Source: Nostocales cyanobacterium Centralia_MAG_434 (GTDB taxonomy: Bacteria > Cyanobacteriota > Cyanobacteriia > Cyanobacteriales > Nostocaceae). From it: DNA of 41,966 nucleotides. Position numbers and translations under genes: made by a program. The stretch covers positions 1 to 41,966 of the forward strand of contig JAJPJF010000053.1 in assembly GCA_021324415.1 (NCBI GenBank), in the 5' to 3' direction. Under the pieces are notes generated by a model, which did not search any database, was not told the origin of the DNA, and saw nothing but the letters and a program-made list of their open reading frames with translations. Shown here one piece after another: positions 15,305 through 23,271 of the stretch (positions are counted from its first letter, which is position 1; every line of letters starts with the position of its first letter).

Positions 15305-17041
15305 TTGAATAGGCAAGCTAGTCAGTCAAGCAGGTCAATGATTCGCCGTACTCCGATGGCGAGATCTATGAAGCGTTTTGCTAAGATGCTGGTCACAATT
15401 TTTCTGATTGCATTGACTGTCATTGGAGCTCAGAGGGCTTTTGCTGGAGACCCCGGAGGTAACAAAACTGGAACGGCAGCTAATGTCCAGGATGCTCAAG
15501 CGAATCCATTCGTCCCACCGCAGCCAACTGATAAGAAAGATCCCAAATATGCAGAGCAGTTGAAAGCCTACCAAGAGTATAAAGCACAGGCAGATAAAGA
15601 GCCTTTGGCTGCCAAGTTAGCAGACTCAGTCGGTCAGAATCAGATTGCTATTAACCTTGCTTGGACTCTGATCACAGGTTTTTTGGTCATGTTCATGCAG
15701 GCTGGATTCGCTTTAGTGGAAACGGGATTTACGCGGGCCAAAAATGCTTCCCATACAATGCTGATGAACTTTTTGGTCTATGTCTTCGGTCTGACAGGGT
15801 TTTGGATCGCAGGTTTTGCCTTAATGTATGGTGCCCAAACTGTTGCTTCCCTAGGAGGTACTGCCGGATTAGATGCGAGTAAGGAGGTTGTGCTTAATCT
15901 CTTCGGTAAACCCTTCGGTTTATTTGCCACTAATGGTTGGTTTCTAGGCGGTAACGTCTATGACGTTGGTGTTTACACCATCTTTCTCTTCCAGATGGTG
16001 TTCATGGATACGGCTGCAACTATTCCCACTGGTGCTATGGCCGAACGATGGACTTTGAAATCGTTTACTATCTATGCTTTCTTTATGTCCATGCTCCTAT
16101 ACCCGATGTTTGGTAACTGGGCTTGGGGTGGTGGCTGGTTGTCTCAACTAGGTGCTAACTTCGGTTTGGGACATGGTTATGTTGACTTTGCTGGTTCAGG
16201 TGTTGTACACGCTATCGGCGGTCTTTGCGCCTTAGCAGGGGCAATTGCCATTGGTCCACGGATTGGCAAATTCAATGAAGATGGAACAGTTAACCCTATA
16301 CCAGGACATCATATTCCAATGGGGCTTTTAGGGACATTCATCTTGGCATTTGGTTGGTTTGGGTTTAATCCTGGCAGTACCTTGGGTGTCTCAGGTGGTG
16401 GATTGGATCGGGTGGGTATTGTTGCCACTGTTACTATGCTTGCTAGTGCTGGTGGTGCACTAACGGCAGCACTTTACATGATCTTCAGGGTAGGTAAGCC
16501 TGATCCAACGATGGTTGCTAACGGTTTGTTGGCTGGGTTGGTTGCTATTACTGCCCCATCAGGGTTTGTAGGAGCACCAGCAGGCTTTATTATTGGGGCA
16601 ATTGCTGGTGTACTTGTCTGCGTCTCTGTAGAGTTCTTTGACCGATTAAAAATTGATGACCCAGTAGGTGCTATATCTGTACATGGAACCTGCGGTTTAT
16701 GGGGTGTACTCTGCGTTGGCATTTTCGCTGATGGCACAGCCTTCTACGGTGGTACATGGAACAGTGTTACTGGTTCGGTTAAAGGAATTTTATACGGAGA
16801 TAGTGGTCAGTTTGTAGCGCAATTCATTGGTTGCATTACGTTGCTCGTTTGGGCATTTGGTCTGTCTTTTGTGTTTTTCAAAGTCCTTGATCAGTTTGTG
16901 AAACTACGTGTTTCACCTGAGGTTGAACTGGACGGCTTGGATATTCCTGAAACAGGTGTTTTGGCTTACCCAGATTTCCCTATTACAGACCGGACATCTG
17001 TACCTAAAGATTTCCCAGATATTTCAAAACTTGAAAGGTAA
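15305..17041 (+). CDS. amt: Ammonium transporter (Amt/MEP family) with long N-terminal extension
   Basis: This is an Amt-family channel for ammonium uptake in the cytoplasmic membrane. I chose TTG 15305 because AAGGAAGG lies about 7 bases before it (578 aa); ATG 15338 is the alternative. A basic leader and signal peptide (KMLVTIFLIALTVIGAQRAFAG) are followed by about 80 polar residues rich in Pro, Gln and Lys, then the Amt core. The two pore His are in SGVVHAIGG and ISVHGTCGLWG; AMAERW is the usual conserved loop. It has a paralogue of different subtype at 18707-20131, separated by an MFS gene. The polar extension would face the periplasm (inference). A strong terminator follows. Confidence 0.9.
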   Translation: MNRQASQSSRSMIRRTPMARSMKRFAKMLVTIFLIALTVIGAQRAFAGDPGGNKTGTAANVQDAQANPFVPPQPTDKKDPKYAEQLKAYQEYKAQADKEPLAAKLADSVGQNQIAINLAWTLITGFLVMFMQAGFALVETGFTRAKNASHTMLMNFLVYVFGLTGFWIAGFALMYGAQTVASLGGTAGLDASKEVVLNLFGKPFGLFATNGWFLGGNVYDVGVYTIFLFQMVFMDTAATIPTGAMAERWTLKSFTIYAFFMSMLLYPMFGNWAWGGGWLSQLGANFGLGHGYVDFAGSGVVHAIGGLCALAGAIAIGPRIGKFNEDGTVNPIPGHHIPMGLLGTFILAFGWFGFNPGSTLGVSGGGLDRVGIVATVTMLASAGGALTAALYMIFRVGKPDPTMVANGLLAGLVAITAPSGFVGAPAGFIIGAIAGVLVCVSVEFFDRLKIDDPVGAISVHGTCGLWGVLCVGIFADGTAFYGGTWNSVTGSVKGILYGDSGQFVAQFIGCITLLVWAFGLSFVFFKVLDQFVKLRVSPEVELDGLDIPETGVLAYPDFPITDRTSVPKDFPDISKLER

Positions 17042-17072
17042 AAGCTTAATCTACTTCATAACTCTTTTTCAG

Positions 17073-17113
17073 ATTGGCGCTCATGTTAGTACTAGCGCCA
17101 ATTTTTGTCTTTT
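17073..17113 (+). terminator. Rho-independent terminator after the first amt gene
   Basis: ATTGGCGCT (17073-17081) pairs with AGCGCCAAT (17094-17102) in a 9 bp stem, followed by TTTTGTCTTTTT. This is the clearest intrinsic terminator in the window. Confidence 0.85.
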
Positions 17114-17212
17114 TAAGCGTCAATCGTTGAGTTTCTATATCCTCAGGTCCTTACCTACTCAGATCCCATGGTCTACTAAGATTAACACATCCTGATTCTT
17201 CAACCTGAGCAA

Positions 17213-18481
17213 ATGCAATCTCCCCGTAAACCCAAATTCCTCTTGTGGTTGCCTCAATTAAACCCTCAAGTCTGGATTCTGAGTTTTGGTCGATTTTTAT
17301 CTGGTATTGGTAGTGGCTTTACCTTATTTTATGCTCCTATTTTTTTCGTCAACCAGGTGGGTTTGTCAGCAACATCTGTTGGTGTTGCCTTGGGTAGTGC
17401 CTCAATTTCTGGAATACTAGGTCGTATTCTGTCGGGTTCGTTTTCTGACTCCCAGTTTTGGGGACGACGCCGCACTCTATTGCTTTCTGCGGCTGTATCA
17501 GCGATCGCTTCTTTTGTATTAGCCACTACCAGCAGTTTTACTACCTTAGTTATTGGTAACTTGCTAGCAGGATTAGGCCAAGGTTTATATTGGCCTGCAA
17601 CAGAAGCTGTGGTAGCAGATGTGACGTCCTCTGAACAACGTGGTGAAGCATACGCTATCACGAGATTGTCAGATAATCTTGGATTGGGATTAGGAATTGT
17701 TTTTGGTGGTGTATTGATTGGAACAACCAATGCTTATCGAGCGCTGTTTGTGATTGATGCAATATCGTTTGTTGTGTTCTTTGGGGTTATATATATAGCA
17801 ATTAAAGAAACCTATCAACCAATCAAGACATCTAGAAAAAATACACGGCTGGAAAATAGCTGGATAACAGCACTGAGCGATCGCCGTTTGCTCGTCTACA
17901 TTCTAGTCAATGTTATTTTTACCACCTACATATCGCAGTTACAAAGCACTTTACCTCTCTACTTCAAAAACTTTGTGTCAGTGGGAGAGTCACACAAAGG
18001 ATTTACCGAAACAACAATTAGTGTACTTTTTGGCTGGCACATTGCCTTAGCTATCTTCTGCCAGTTGCCAGTCGCCCGTGCACTCAAACGCTTTAGTCAT
18101 CCCCAAATACTCACAATTTCTGCTCTAATTTGGGCAGTAGGTTTCAGTCTAGTTTGGGTCACTGGGGTTACTTTATCTGGAACTATAGCCTGGGCAACTT
18201 TGGCATTAGGAGTGCTGGCAATAGCGATTGTAACCTATACTCCCTCTGCTAGTTCTCTGGTTACAGACTTAGCTTCTGAATCCCAACGTGGTGTTTACTT
18301 GTCAATAAATTCTCTGTGCTGGGCAGTGGGATATTTTATCGGTCCGCCACTAGGTGGTTGGGCTTTGGATCAAAACCATTGGGTTGTAACTAGTTTTTGG
18401 CTTGGCTTAGCTTTAAGTGTGGTGATCCCTATTGGCATTTTGCAATATCTCAACCGGATTTTGCACATCAAAAAAGCTTGA
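17213..18481 (+). CDS. MFS transporter (drug/sugar-type permease)
   Basis: The 422-residue protein has about 12 predicted membrane helices in two halves with a central hydrophilic loop near residues 200-215 (KTSRKNTRLENS). The MFS signature between helices 2 and 3 is visible as GRILSGSFSDSQFWGRRRTL. Helix 4-5 carries LAGLGQGLYWPATEAVVAD and ITRLSDNLGLGLGIVFGG, typical of the drug:H+ antiporter-like branch. The second half ends with SLCWAVGYFIGPPLGGWAL. Substrate cannot be told from the sequence. It sits between two ammonium transporter genes, but a terminator precedes it and 225 bp separate it from the next gene, so it is probably its own unit. Confidence 0.87.
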   Translation: MQSPRKPKFLLWLPQLNPQVWILSFGRFLSGIGSGFTLFYAPIFFVNQVGLSATSVGVALGSASISGILGRILSGSFSDSQFWGRRRTLLLSAAVSAIASFVLATTSSFTTLVIGNLLAGLGQGLYWPATEAVVADVTSSEQRGEAYAITRLSDNLGLGLGIVFGGVLIGTTNAYRALFVIDAISFVVFFGVIYIAIKETYQPIKTSRKNTRLENSWITALSDRRLLVYILVNVIFTTYISQLQSTLPLYFKNFVSVGESHKGFTETTISVLFGWHIALAIFCQLPVARALKRFSHPQILTISALIWAVGFSLVWVTGVTLSGTIAWATLALGVLAIAIVTYTPSASSLVTDLASESQRGVYLSINSLCWAVGYFIGPPLGGWALDQNHWVVTSFWLGLALSVVIPIGILQYLNRILHIKKA

Positions 18482-18618
18482 TTTTATTTAGTAACTGCTT
18501 TTCTTTTTTGGATGTCAATATTATGAAGTAGGTCAACTATTATGACACAATTCTTTAAGATTGAGCAACTATAAGAAGTGATATTTTTTTGTTAAAATCT
18601 CAACACATTAAAAGTTTA

Positions 18619-18632
18619 GTAACTTTTCATAC
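18619..18632 (+). promoter_or_regulatory. NtcA-type box upstream of the second amt gene
   Basis: GTAACTTTTCATAC is an exact match to the NtcA consensus GTA-N8-TAC and lies 75 bp before the GTG start. No clean TAN3T -10 is seen 22 bases downstream, so the promoter class is unclear. Nitrogen control by NtcA of ammonium transporter genes is well established in cyanobacteria. Confidence 0.6.
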
Positions 18633-18706
18633 GGAATGGAATGATCAAAAATTGCTCAAATTGATCTACCGAATACAAAATCGTTGGTGCCGAGGGACAA
18701 AAAGAA

Positions 18707-20131
18707 GTGTTGAAAAAAGTTGTAAAGATTGGGGCGATCGCGCTACTACTTCTGGGCGGACCGCTCATGGGCCTTGCCTTTGCTGCACCCGTTGATGTAA
18801 ACGCGGCGATTTCTAATGCTCAAACTGCTGCCGATACAGGATTTATGCTGATTTCAGCAGCCCTAGTTCTGCTAATGACACCAGGACTAGCCTTTTTCTA
18901 TGGTGGATTTGTGCGCTCGCGCAATATCCTCAATACCCTGATGATGAGCTTCGTGCTGATGGCGATAGTAGGTGTAACCTGGATACTCTGGGGGTACAGC
19001 CTCGCTTTTGCACCTGGTAATCCATTTATTGGTGGATTGCAATGGTTAGGTTTAAATCATGTCGGATACGAACTGACTGATTATCTCAAAGGTTCAAATC
19101 CTGCTGACGTGGTTTCTTATGCACCAACCATTCCGCATCAGGCATTCATGATTTATCAAGCCATGTTTGCCATCATCACCCCAGCGCTAATTTCTGGGGC
19201 GATCGTTGAACGGATGAGCTTCACCGCTTACTCTCTGTTCGTGTTGCTCTGGTCAACATTTGTATACTCTCCTCTTGCTCATATGGTATGGGCTAAAGGT
19301 GGATTTTTAGGTTTGTATGGTGGACTCGGTGCCCTTGACTTTGCCGGTGGTACAGTCGTTCACATTAGTTCTGGTGTTTCCGCTTTAGTAGCAGCTATTG
19401 TTCTAGGATCTCGGAAAAGCTATCCTGACCGCCTCAGCCCACCCCACAACGTACCCTTTATCCTATTAGGAGCAGGTTTACTCTGGTTTGGTTGGTTTGG
19501 CTTCAATGCAGGTAGTGCTTTAGCTTCTGGTCAGTTAGCAACAGCTGCTTTTGTTGCTACTAATACAGGGGCAGCATCTGCAGCTTTAATGTGGCTTATC
19601 CTAGAAAGAGTGTTACGTGGTAAACCCACAGCTGTTGGTGCTGCAACTGGTGCGGTTGCTGGCTTAGTAGGTATCACCCCAGCTGCCGGATTTGTCACAC
19701 CCCTAGGCGCAATTTTGATTGGTGCCATTACCTCCTTTGTCTGCTTTTATGCTGTGAGCTTTAAGCACAAACTGCAGGTAGATGATGCTTTAGATACATT
19801 TCCTGTACATGGTGTTGGCGGTACAGTAGGTGCTATTCTCACAGGAATATTTGCCACTAAAGCAGTCAACTCAGCAGGTGCGAATGGCTTAATATTTGGC
19901 AATCCCAAGCAATTGCTCATCCAAATAGGAGCCGTTCTTGTAGCTTACATCTTTGCAGCAGTTGGAACTTGGATCATTTTAAAAATTCTAGCTGCAACAG
20001 TTGGTCTGCGCGTCAAGGAAGAAGCGGAACTGCAAGGTATGGATATCAATGAACACGGAGAAGAAGGTTACAACGAAGAATTTGGAGAACGTATTAGTCT
20101 TGGTGGCAAAGACAAAGAGTATAATCTATAA
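18707..20131 (+). CDS. amt: Ammonium transporter (Amt family)
   Basis: The 474-residue protein has a signal peptide (KIGAIALLLLGGPLMGLAFA) and the full Amt core with 11 predicted helices. Key elements are TPGLAFFYGGFVRSRNILN, YQAMFAIITPALISGAIVER, the pore His residues in GGTVVHISSG and FPVHGVGGTVGA, and GFNAGSALAS. A Glu-rich cytoplasmic tail follows (EEAELQGMDINEHGEEGYNEEFGERIS), where PII protein GlnK/GlnB could act (inference). It is closer to the canonical AmtB/Amt1 type than the gene at 15305. GTG 18707 and TTG 18710 are adjacent start options behind GAGGGAC. An exact NtcA box at 18619-18632 suggests induction under nitrogen limitation. Confidence 0.93.
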   Translation: MLKKVVKIGAIALLLLGGPLMGLAFAAPVDVNAAISNAQTAADTGFMLISAALVLLMTPGLAFFYGGFVRSRNILNTLMMSFVLMAIVGVTWILWGYSLAFAPGNPFIGGLQWLGLNHVGYELTDYLKGSNPADVVSYAPTIPHQAFMIYQAMFAIITPALISGAIVERMSFTAYSLFVLLWSTFVYSPLAHMVWAKGGFLGLYGGLGALDFAGGTVVHISSGVSALVAAIVLGSRKSYPDRLSPPHNVPFILLGAGLLWFGWFGFNAGSALASGQLATAAFVATNTGAASAALMWLILERVLRGKPTAVGAATGAVAGLVGITPAAGFVTPLGAILIGAITSFVCFYAVSFKHKLQVDDALDTFPVHGVGGTVGAILTGIFATKAVNSAGANGLIFGNPKQLLIQIGAVLVAYIFAAVGTWIILKILAATVGLRVKEEAELQGMDINEHGEEGYNEEFGERISLGGKDKEYNL

Positions 20132-20182
20132 GGGCTGGCGTTCTATAATCTGAATTCTAAGAGTTGATTCATTTCGCAACTT

Positions 20183-21013
20183 GTGTCCACTCCAGCAAGA
20201 ACCTTTCCTATCTGGGCATTTCTCTTACTAGCAACCAACTTCATCCTGATTTTGGCGGTCATCCTGCTTATTTTGCGACAGCATGGAGGGACCGCTTTTT
20301 TAGGAGCACCATTTCCTAACCAAGTCAGATCAAATAACCAATCTGAAGCTAATACACCTCAATTAGGTCCACGTCATCAACTAAGTTATCAGCAATGGAT
20401 ACAAGTTCTGAAGCAAGAAGCCAATGTAGCTGCACAGAAAAATCCTCAACATCTGACAATCTTGGTAGGAGATTCTCTCAGTTTGTGGTTTCCCAATGAG
20501 TTATTACCCAAAGATAGAAATTGGTTAAATCAAGGAATTTCCGGGGAAACCAGTACTGGACTTTTAAAAAGACTGAATATTATTGACCGCACTCATCCAG
20601 AAACGATCTTAGTGATGATTGGCATTAATGACCTTGTCCAAGGAGTCAGTGATGAAATCATCCTAGGAAATCAACGGAGGATTATACTTTACCTACATAG
20701 GGTGCATCCAAAAACTCAAATTGTTGTCCAAGCAATTTTGCCACATGGAGGACAGCAAGCCAATTGGGAAGGGCGAGAAAAACTGCTGGCTATTCCCAAT
20801 AGTCGCATTCGCAATTTAAATCAGCAATTGCAAAGTATAGCTGCAGCAGAAGGCGTCAAATATCTCAATTTATATCCTCTGTTTGCTAATCAGCAAGGTG
20901 AACTCCGCCCCGAACTCAGCACTGATGGCTTACACTTGAACCCCCAAGGCTATCTGGTCTGGAGTTCTGCCTTACAGTTGTACAGTCAATTGGAACTGGA
21001 ACGGAGGTGGTAG
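20183..21013 (+). CDS. Membrane-anchored SGNH/GDSL-type hydrolase
   Basis: This is an SGNH-fold esterase or acyl hydrolase. The 276-residue protein has an N-terminal membrane anchor (about 10-32), a linker, and the four SGNH blocks. Ser98 is in VGDSLS, Gly in GISGETS, Asn149 in IGINDL, and Asp248/His251 in STDGLHLN. The catalytic domain should be outside the cytoplasm. GTG 20183 is the start. It follows the second amt gene by 51 bp, so read-through is possible, but no link to ammonium is obvious. The substrate is unknown; cyanobacterial relatives are annotated only as GDSL lipases. Confidence 0.88.
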   Translation: MSTPARTFPIWAFLLLATNFILILAVILLILRQHGGTAFLGAPFPNQVRSNNQSEANTPQLGPRHQLSYQQWIQVLKQEANVAAQKNPQHLTILVGDSLSLWFPNELLPKDRNWLNQGISGETSTGLLKRLNIIDRTHPETILVMIGINDLVQGVSDEIILGNQRRIILYLHRVHPKTQIVVQAILPHGGQQANWEGREKLLAIPNSRIRNLNQQLQSIAAAEGVKYLNLYPLFANQQGELRPELSTDGLHLNPQGYLVWSSALQLYSQLELERRW

Positions 21014-21046
21014 GAGTTAGGAGTGAAAGTTATATATTGGTTTTTA

Positions 21047-21086
21047 ACTTATCCTCCTTGTCCTCCTTATTTACTCTGTCTACCTT
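21047..21086. repeat. Purine/pyrimidine-rich dispersed repeat (intergenic copy)
   Basis: Blocks of TCCTCCTTGTCCTCCTTA lie in the 167 bp between the SGNH hydrolase and ispH. They are the same type as the in-frame copy in egtB (9134-9176). Confidence 0.6.
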
Positions 21087-21180
21087 GAATCAAGGCAAAA
21101 ACTGAGTTAAGGATATTTTTGCGTCTGTGCGAGAGAAAATTAAAAATAGTCATTTTATTTACATAACACACAAGGTCTAA

Positions 21181-22389
21181 ATGGATACCAAAGCTTTTAA
21201 ACGCTCGCTCCAACACTCAGAAAACTACCACCGTAAAGGATTTGGTCACCAAGTAGAAGTTGCCACTCAGTTGCAGTCTGAGTATCAAAGCAACTTGATC
21301 GGGGAAATTCGTAATAATAACTACTCTCTAACTCGTGGTAATGTCACTATTCAACTAGCGCAAGCCTTTGGTTTTTGTTGGGGTGTTGAACGTGCTGTTG
21401 CAATGGCATATGAGACCCGTAAGCATTTTCCAACGGAACGTATTTGGATTACCAATGAGATTATTCACAATCCATCTGTCAACCAGCGTATGCGTGAGAT
21501 GGACGTGAAATTTATTCCTGTAGATGCAGGTAAAAAAGATTTTTCAGTTGTAGAAACTGGTGATGTTGTTATTCTTCCTGCCTTTGGAGCAAGTGTTCAA
21601 GAAATGCAGCTACTGCATGAGAAAAATTGCAAAATAGTCGATACAACTTGCCCTTGGGTTTCTAAAGTTTGGAATACTGTTGAAAAGCATAAAAAAGGCG
21701 ATTACACTTCCATTATTCACGGCAAATATAATCACGAAGAGACTGTTGCTACTAGCTCTTTTGCCGGCAAATATCTGATTGTGCGGAATATAGAACAGGC
21801 TGAGTATGTGACTGCCTATATTCTCAATGGAGGAAATCGTGACGAATTTATGGCGAAATTTGCTAAAGCTTGCTCTACTGGATTTGATCCCGATCAAGAT
21901 TTAGTAAGAGTTGGCATTGCTAACCAAACAACAATGCTCAAAGGTGAAACCGAACAGATCGGCAAGATGTTTGAGCATACAATGATGAAAAAGTATGGTC
22001 CACTGGAATTAAATCAGCATTTCCAAAGCTTTAATACCATTTGTGATGCCACACAAGAACGGCAAGATGCCATGCTAAATTTAGTAGAACATCCGCTCGA
22101 TTTGATGGTAGTGATTGGTGGGTTCAATTCTTCCAATACTACACACTTACAAGAGATTGCTGTTGAACGAGGCATTACTTCGTATCACATTGATAGCGTT
22201 GAGCGAATTAAGCCAGGAAATAGCATTGAACATCGACAATTAAACGGAGAGTTACAAGTTACAGACAACTGGTTGCCTGAAGGAAAAATAGTTGTAGGAA
22301 TTACCTCTGGTGCTTCAACTCCAGATAAAGTGGTCGAAGATGTGATTGAAAAGATTTTTGAGTTGCAAGGCATTGCTTCAGTCGCTTAA
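21181..22389 (+). CDS. ispH: 4-hydroxy-3-methylbut-2-enyl diphosphate reductase
   Basis: IspH makes IPP and DMAPP from HMBPP in the last step of the MEP pathway, feeding carotenoids, the chlorophyll phytyl tail and quinones. The 402-residue protein is the longer cyanobacterial/plastid type with an N-terminal extension of about 55 residues. The three iron-sulfur ligands are Cys66 ([11 protein letters not shown]), Cys157 (DTTCPWV) and Cys288 ([14 protein letters not shown]). The catalytic Glu region is [13 protein letters not shown], and SNTTHL and [10 protein letters not shown] complete the family pattern. ATG 21181 follows a 167 bp gap with a purine repeat. A strong hairpin at 22438-22463 ends the unit. 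Confidence 0.95.
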   Translation: MDTKAFKRSLQHSENYHRKGFGHQVEVATQLQSEYQSNLIGEIRNNNYSLTRGNVTIQLAQAFGFCWGVERAVAMAYETRKHFPTERIWITNEIIHNPSVNQRMREMDVKFIPVDAGKKDFSVVETGDVVILPAFGASVQEMQLLHEKNCKIVDTTCPWVSKVWNTVEKHKKGDYTSIIHGKYNHEETVATSSFAGKYLIVRNIEQAEYVTAYILNGGNRDEFMAKFAKACSTGFDPDQDLVRVGIANQTTMLKGETEQIGKMFEHTMMKKYGPLELNQHFQSFNTICDATQERQDAMLNLVEHPLDLMVVIGGFNSSNTTHLQEIAVERGITSYHIDSVERIKPGNSIEHRQLNGELQVTDNWLPEGKIVVGITSGASTPDKVVEDVIEKIFELQGIASVA

Positions 22390-22437
22390 TCAAACACTAG
22401 GTTATCCCTATTTTTTGCGCTGGTATCACATGAATAA

Positions 22438-22463
22438 GGTGCGTTAACGCGATCTAACGCACC
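22438..22463. terminator. Hairpin terminator after ispH
   Basis: GGTGCGTTA (22438-22446) pairs perfectly with TAACGCACC (22455-22463) around an 8-base loop, followed by CCAATTTT. It lies between the convergent stops of ispH and the Nif11-type gene and may serve both. Confidence 0.65.
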
Positions 22464-22538
22464 CCCAATTTTAAAGCTTAGGGCGATCGCAAGCCAATGA
22501 ACTTGAGCTTTTCTGTTTTGCCTCTACTACTTGAGCAA

Positions 22539-22772
22539 TCACCTAGGGTAAATATGGCGTCTTGGTGCCATCCCTGGATTGACAATAGCAGCCAACTCTG
22601 CCGGAGACAATTTGTTTAATTCAGTTTCCAGTTCTTCAACCGTGAAATGATAGCCACGTTCTTCAGCAATTTTGATGAAGGCTTCTGGATTAGATGCTGC
22701 TTTAAGTCTTTCCTGGAATGCTTGTTCTTTTTGAACAGCTTTAAAAAGTTGGGCTGCATTTTGTTGTGCCAT
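22539..22772 (-). CDS. Nif11-like leader-peptide family protein (77 aa)
   Basis: The short protein has the Nif11 domain pattern: AAQLFKAVQKEQAFQERLKA, then NPEAFIKIAEERGYHFTVEELE and LSPAELAAIVNPG. Nif11 peptides include leaders of ribosomally made, modified natural products, but many cyanobacterial members have no cysteine-rich core. Here the tail after the domain is only GMAPRRHIYPR, with no Cys, no Gly-Gly cleavage site and no core. No modifying enzyme or transporter gene lies nearby. It is therefore more likely a stand-alone Nif11 protein of unknown role than an active precursor. The ATG at 22772 has GGAGA before it. Confidence 0.82.
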   Translation of the reverse strand: MAQQNAAQLFKAVQKEQAFQERLKAASNPEAFIKIAEERGYHFTVEELETELNKLSPAELAAIVNPGMAPRRHIYPR

Positions 22773-23271
22773 AATGCATCTCCTGCTTTAAATTTGCAAT
22801 CTAAACGTAACAAGCTACCTCCTGCGGTTTTGTCAAATCCAATCAAGGAAGTTCTAACTTGCGGTTATATATTCTGATTCTGAATGAAGCAAAAGAGTTT
22901 TATGATAATTTTTGACAAAAGTTCACGCTATTCTTATGGCGATGTTATGAGTTGTTGTGTATAGTTTCTTATCATTTCTTCGTACACCTTTACTTGCCGA
23001 GGAATAATAGAGATTGAAATTAGATGATTGATCTTTAAATTTAAAAATCTTATATTTCCTGAATACTGAGTTGTAAATAATACTAATCAATACATCTCGA
23101 AGAAGAACACAGTAGAACACAATTGAGCAGAACGCAGAACTTAGAATAAACCGACTTAGTCGCAGACTGAACCCTTTAAAAATCAATTACTCGTGCAAAA
23201 TTTCTTATATATCCAGATTCCTAAGTTGTGAGTTCTGTTCAATTAGGAATAGCTCCAGGGAAGACAAAATT
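22773..23271. other. Non-coding gap before the UPF0182 gene
   Basis: About 500 bp with no convincing gene. An open frame at 22923-23186 on the minus strand has no start signal, no family pattern and AT-driven composition, and was not called. A short GCAGAACGCAGAA repeat occurs near 23125-23140, like the one at 14488-14500. The promoters of the two divergent genes must lie here. Confidence 0.5.

Noticed and set aside
18591-18604. Second NtcA-like box GTTAAAATCTCAAC before the second amt gene
   Set aside because: Keeps only GT-N10-AC with GTT/AAC ends; the exact box at 18619-18632 explains the region better.
22539-22772. Nif11 gene as the precursor of a nearby natural-product cluster
   Set aside because: No modifying enzyme, protease or exporter gene lies within several kilobases and the peptide has no core.
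22923-23186. 87-codon open frame on the minus strand before the UPF0182 gene
   Set aside because: No ribosome-binding site, no recognisable pattern, composition driven by AT-rich non-coding DNA.
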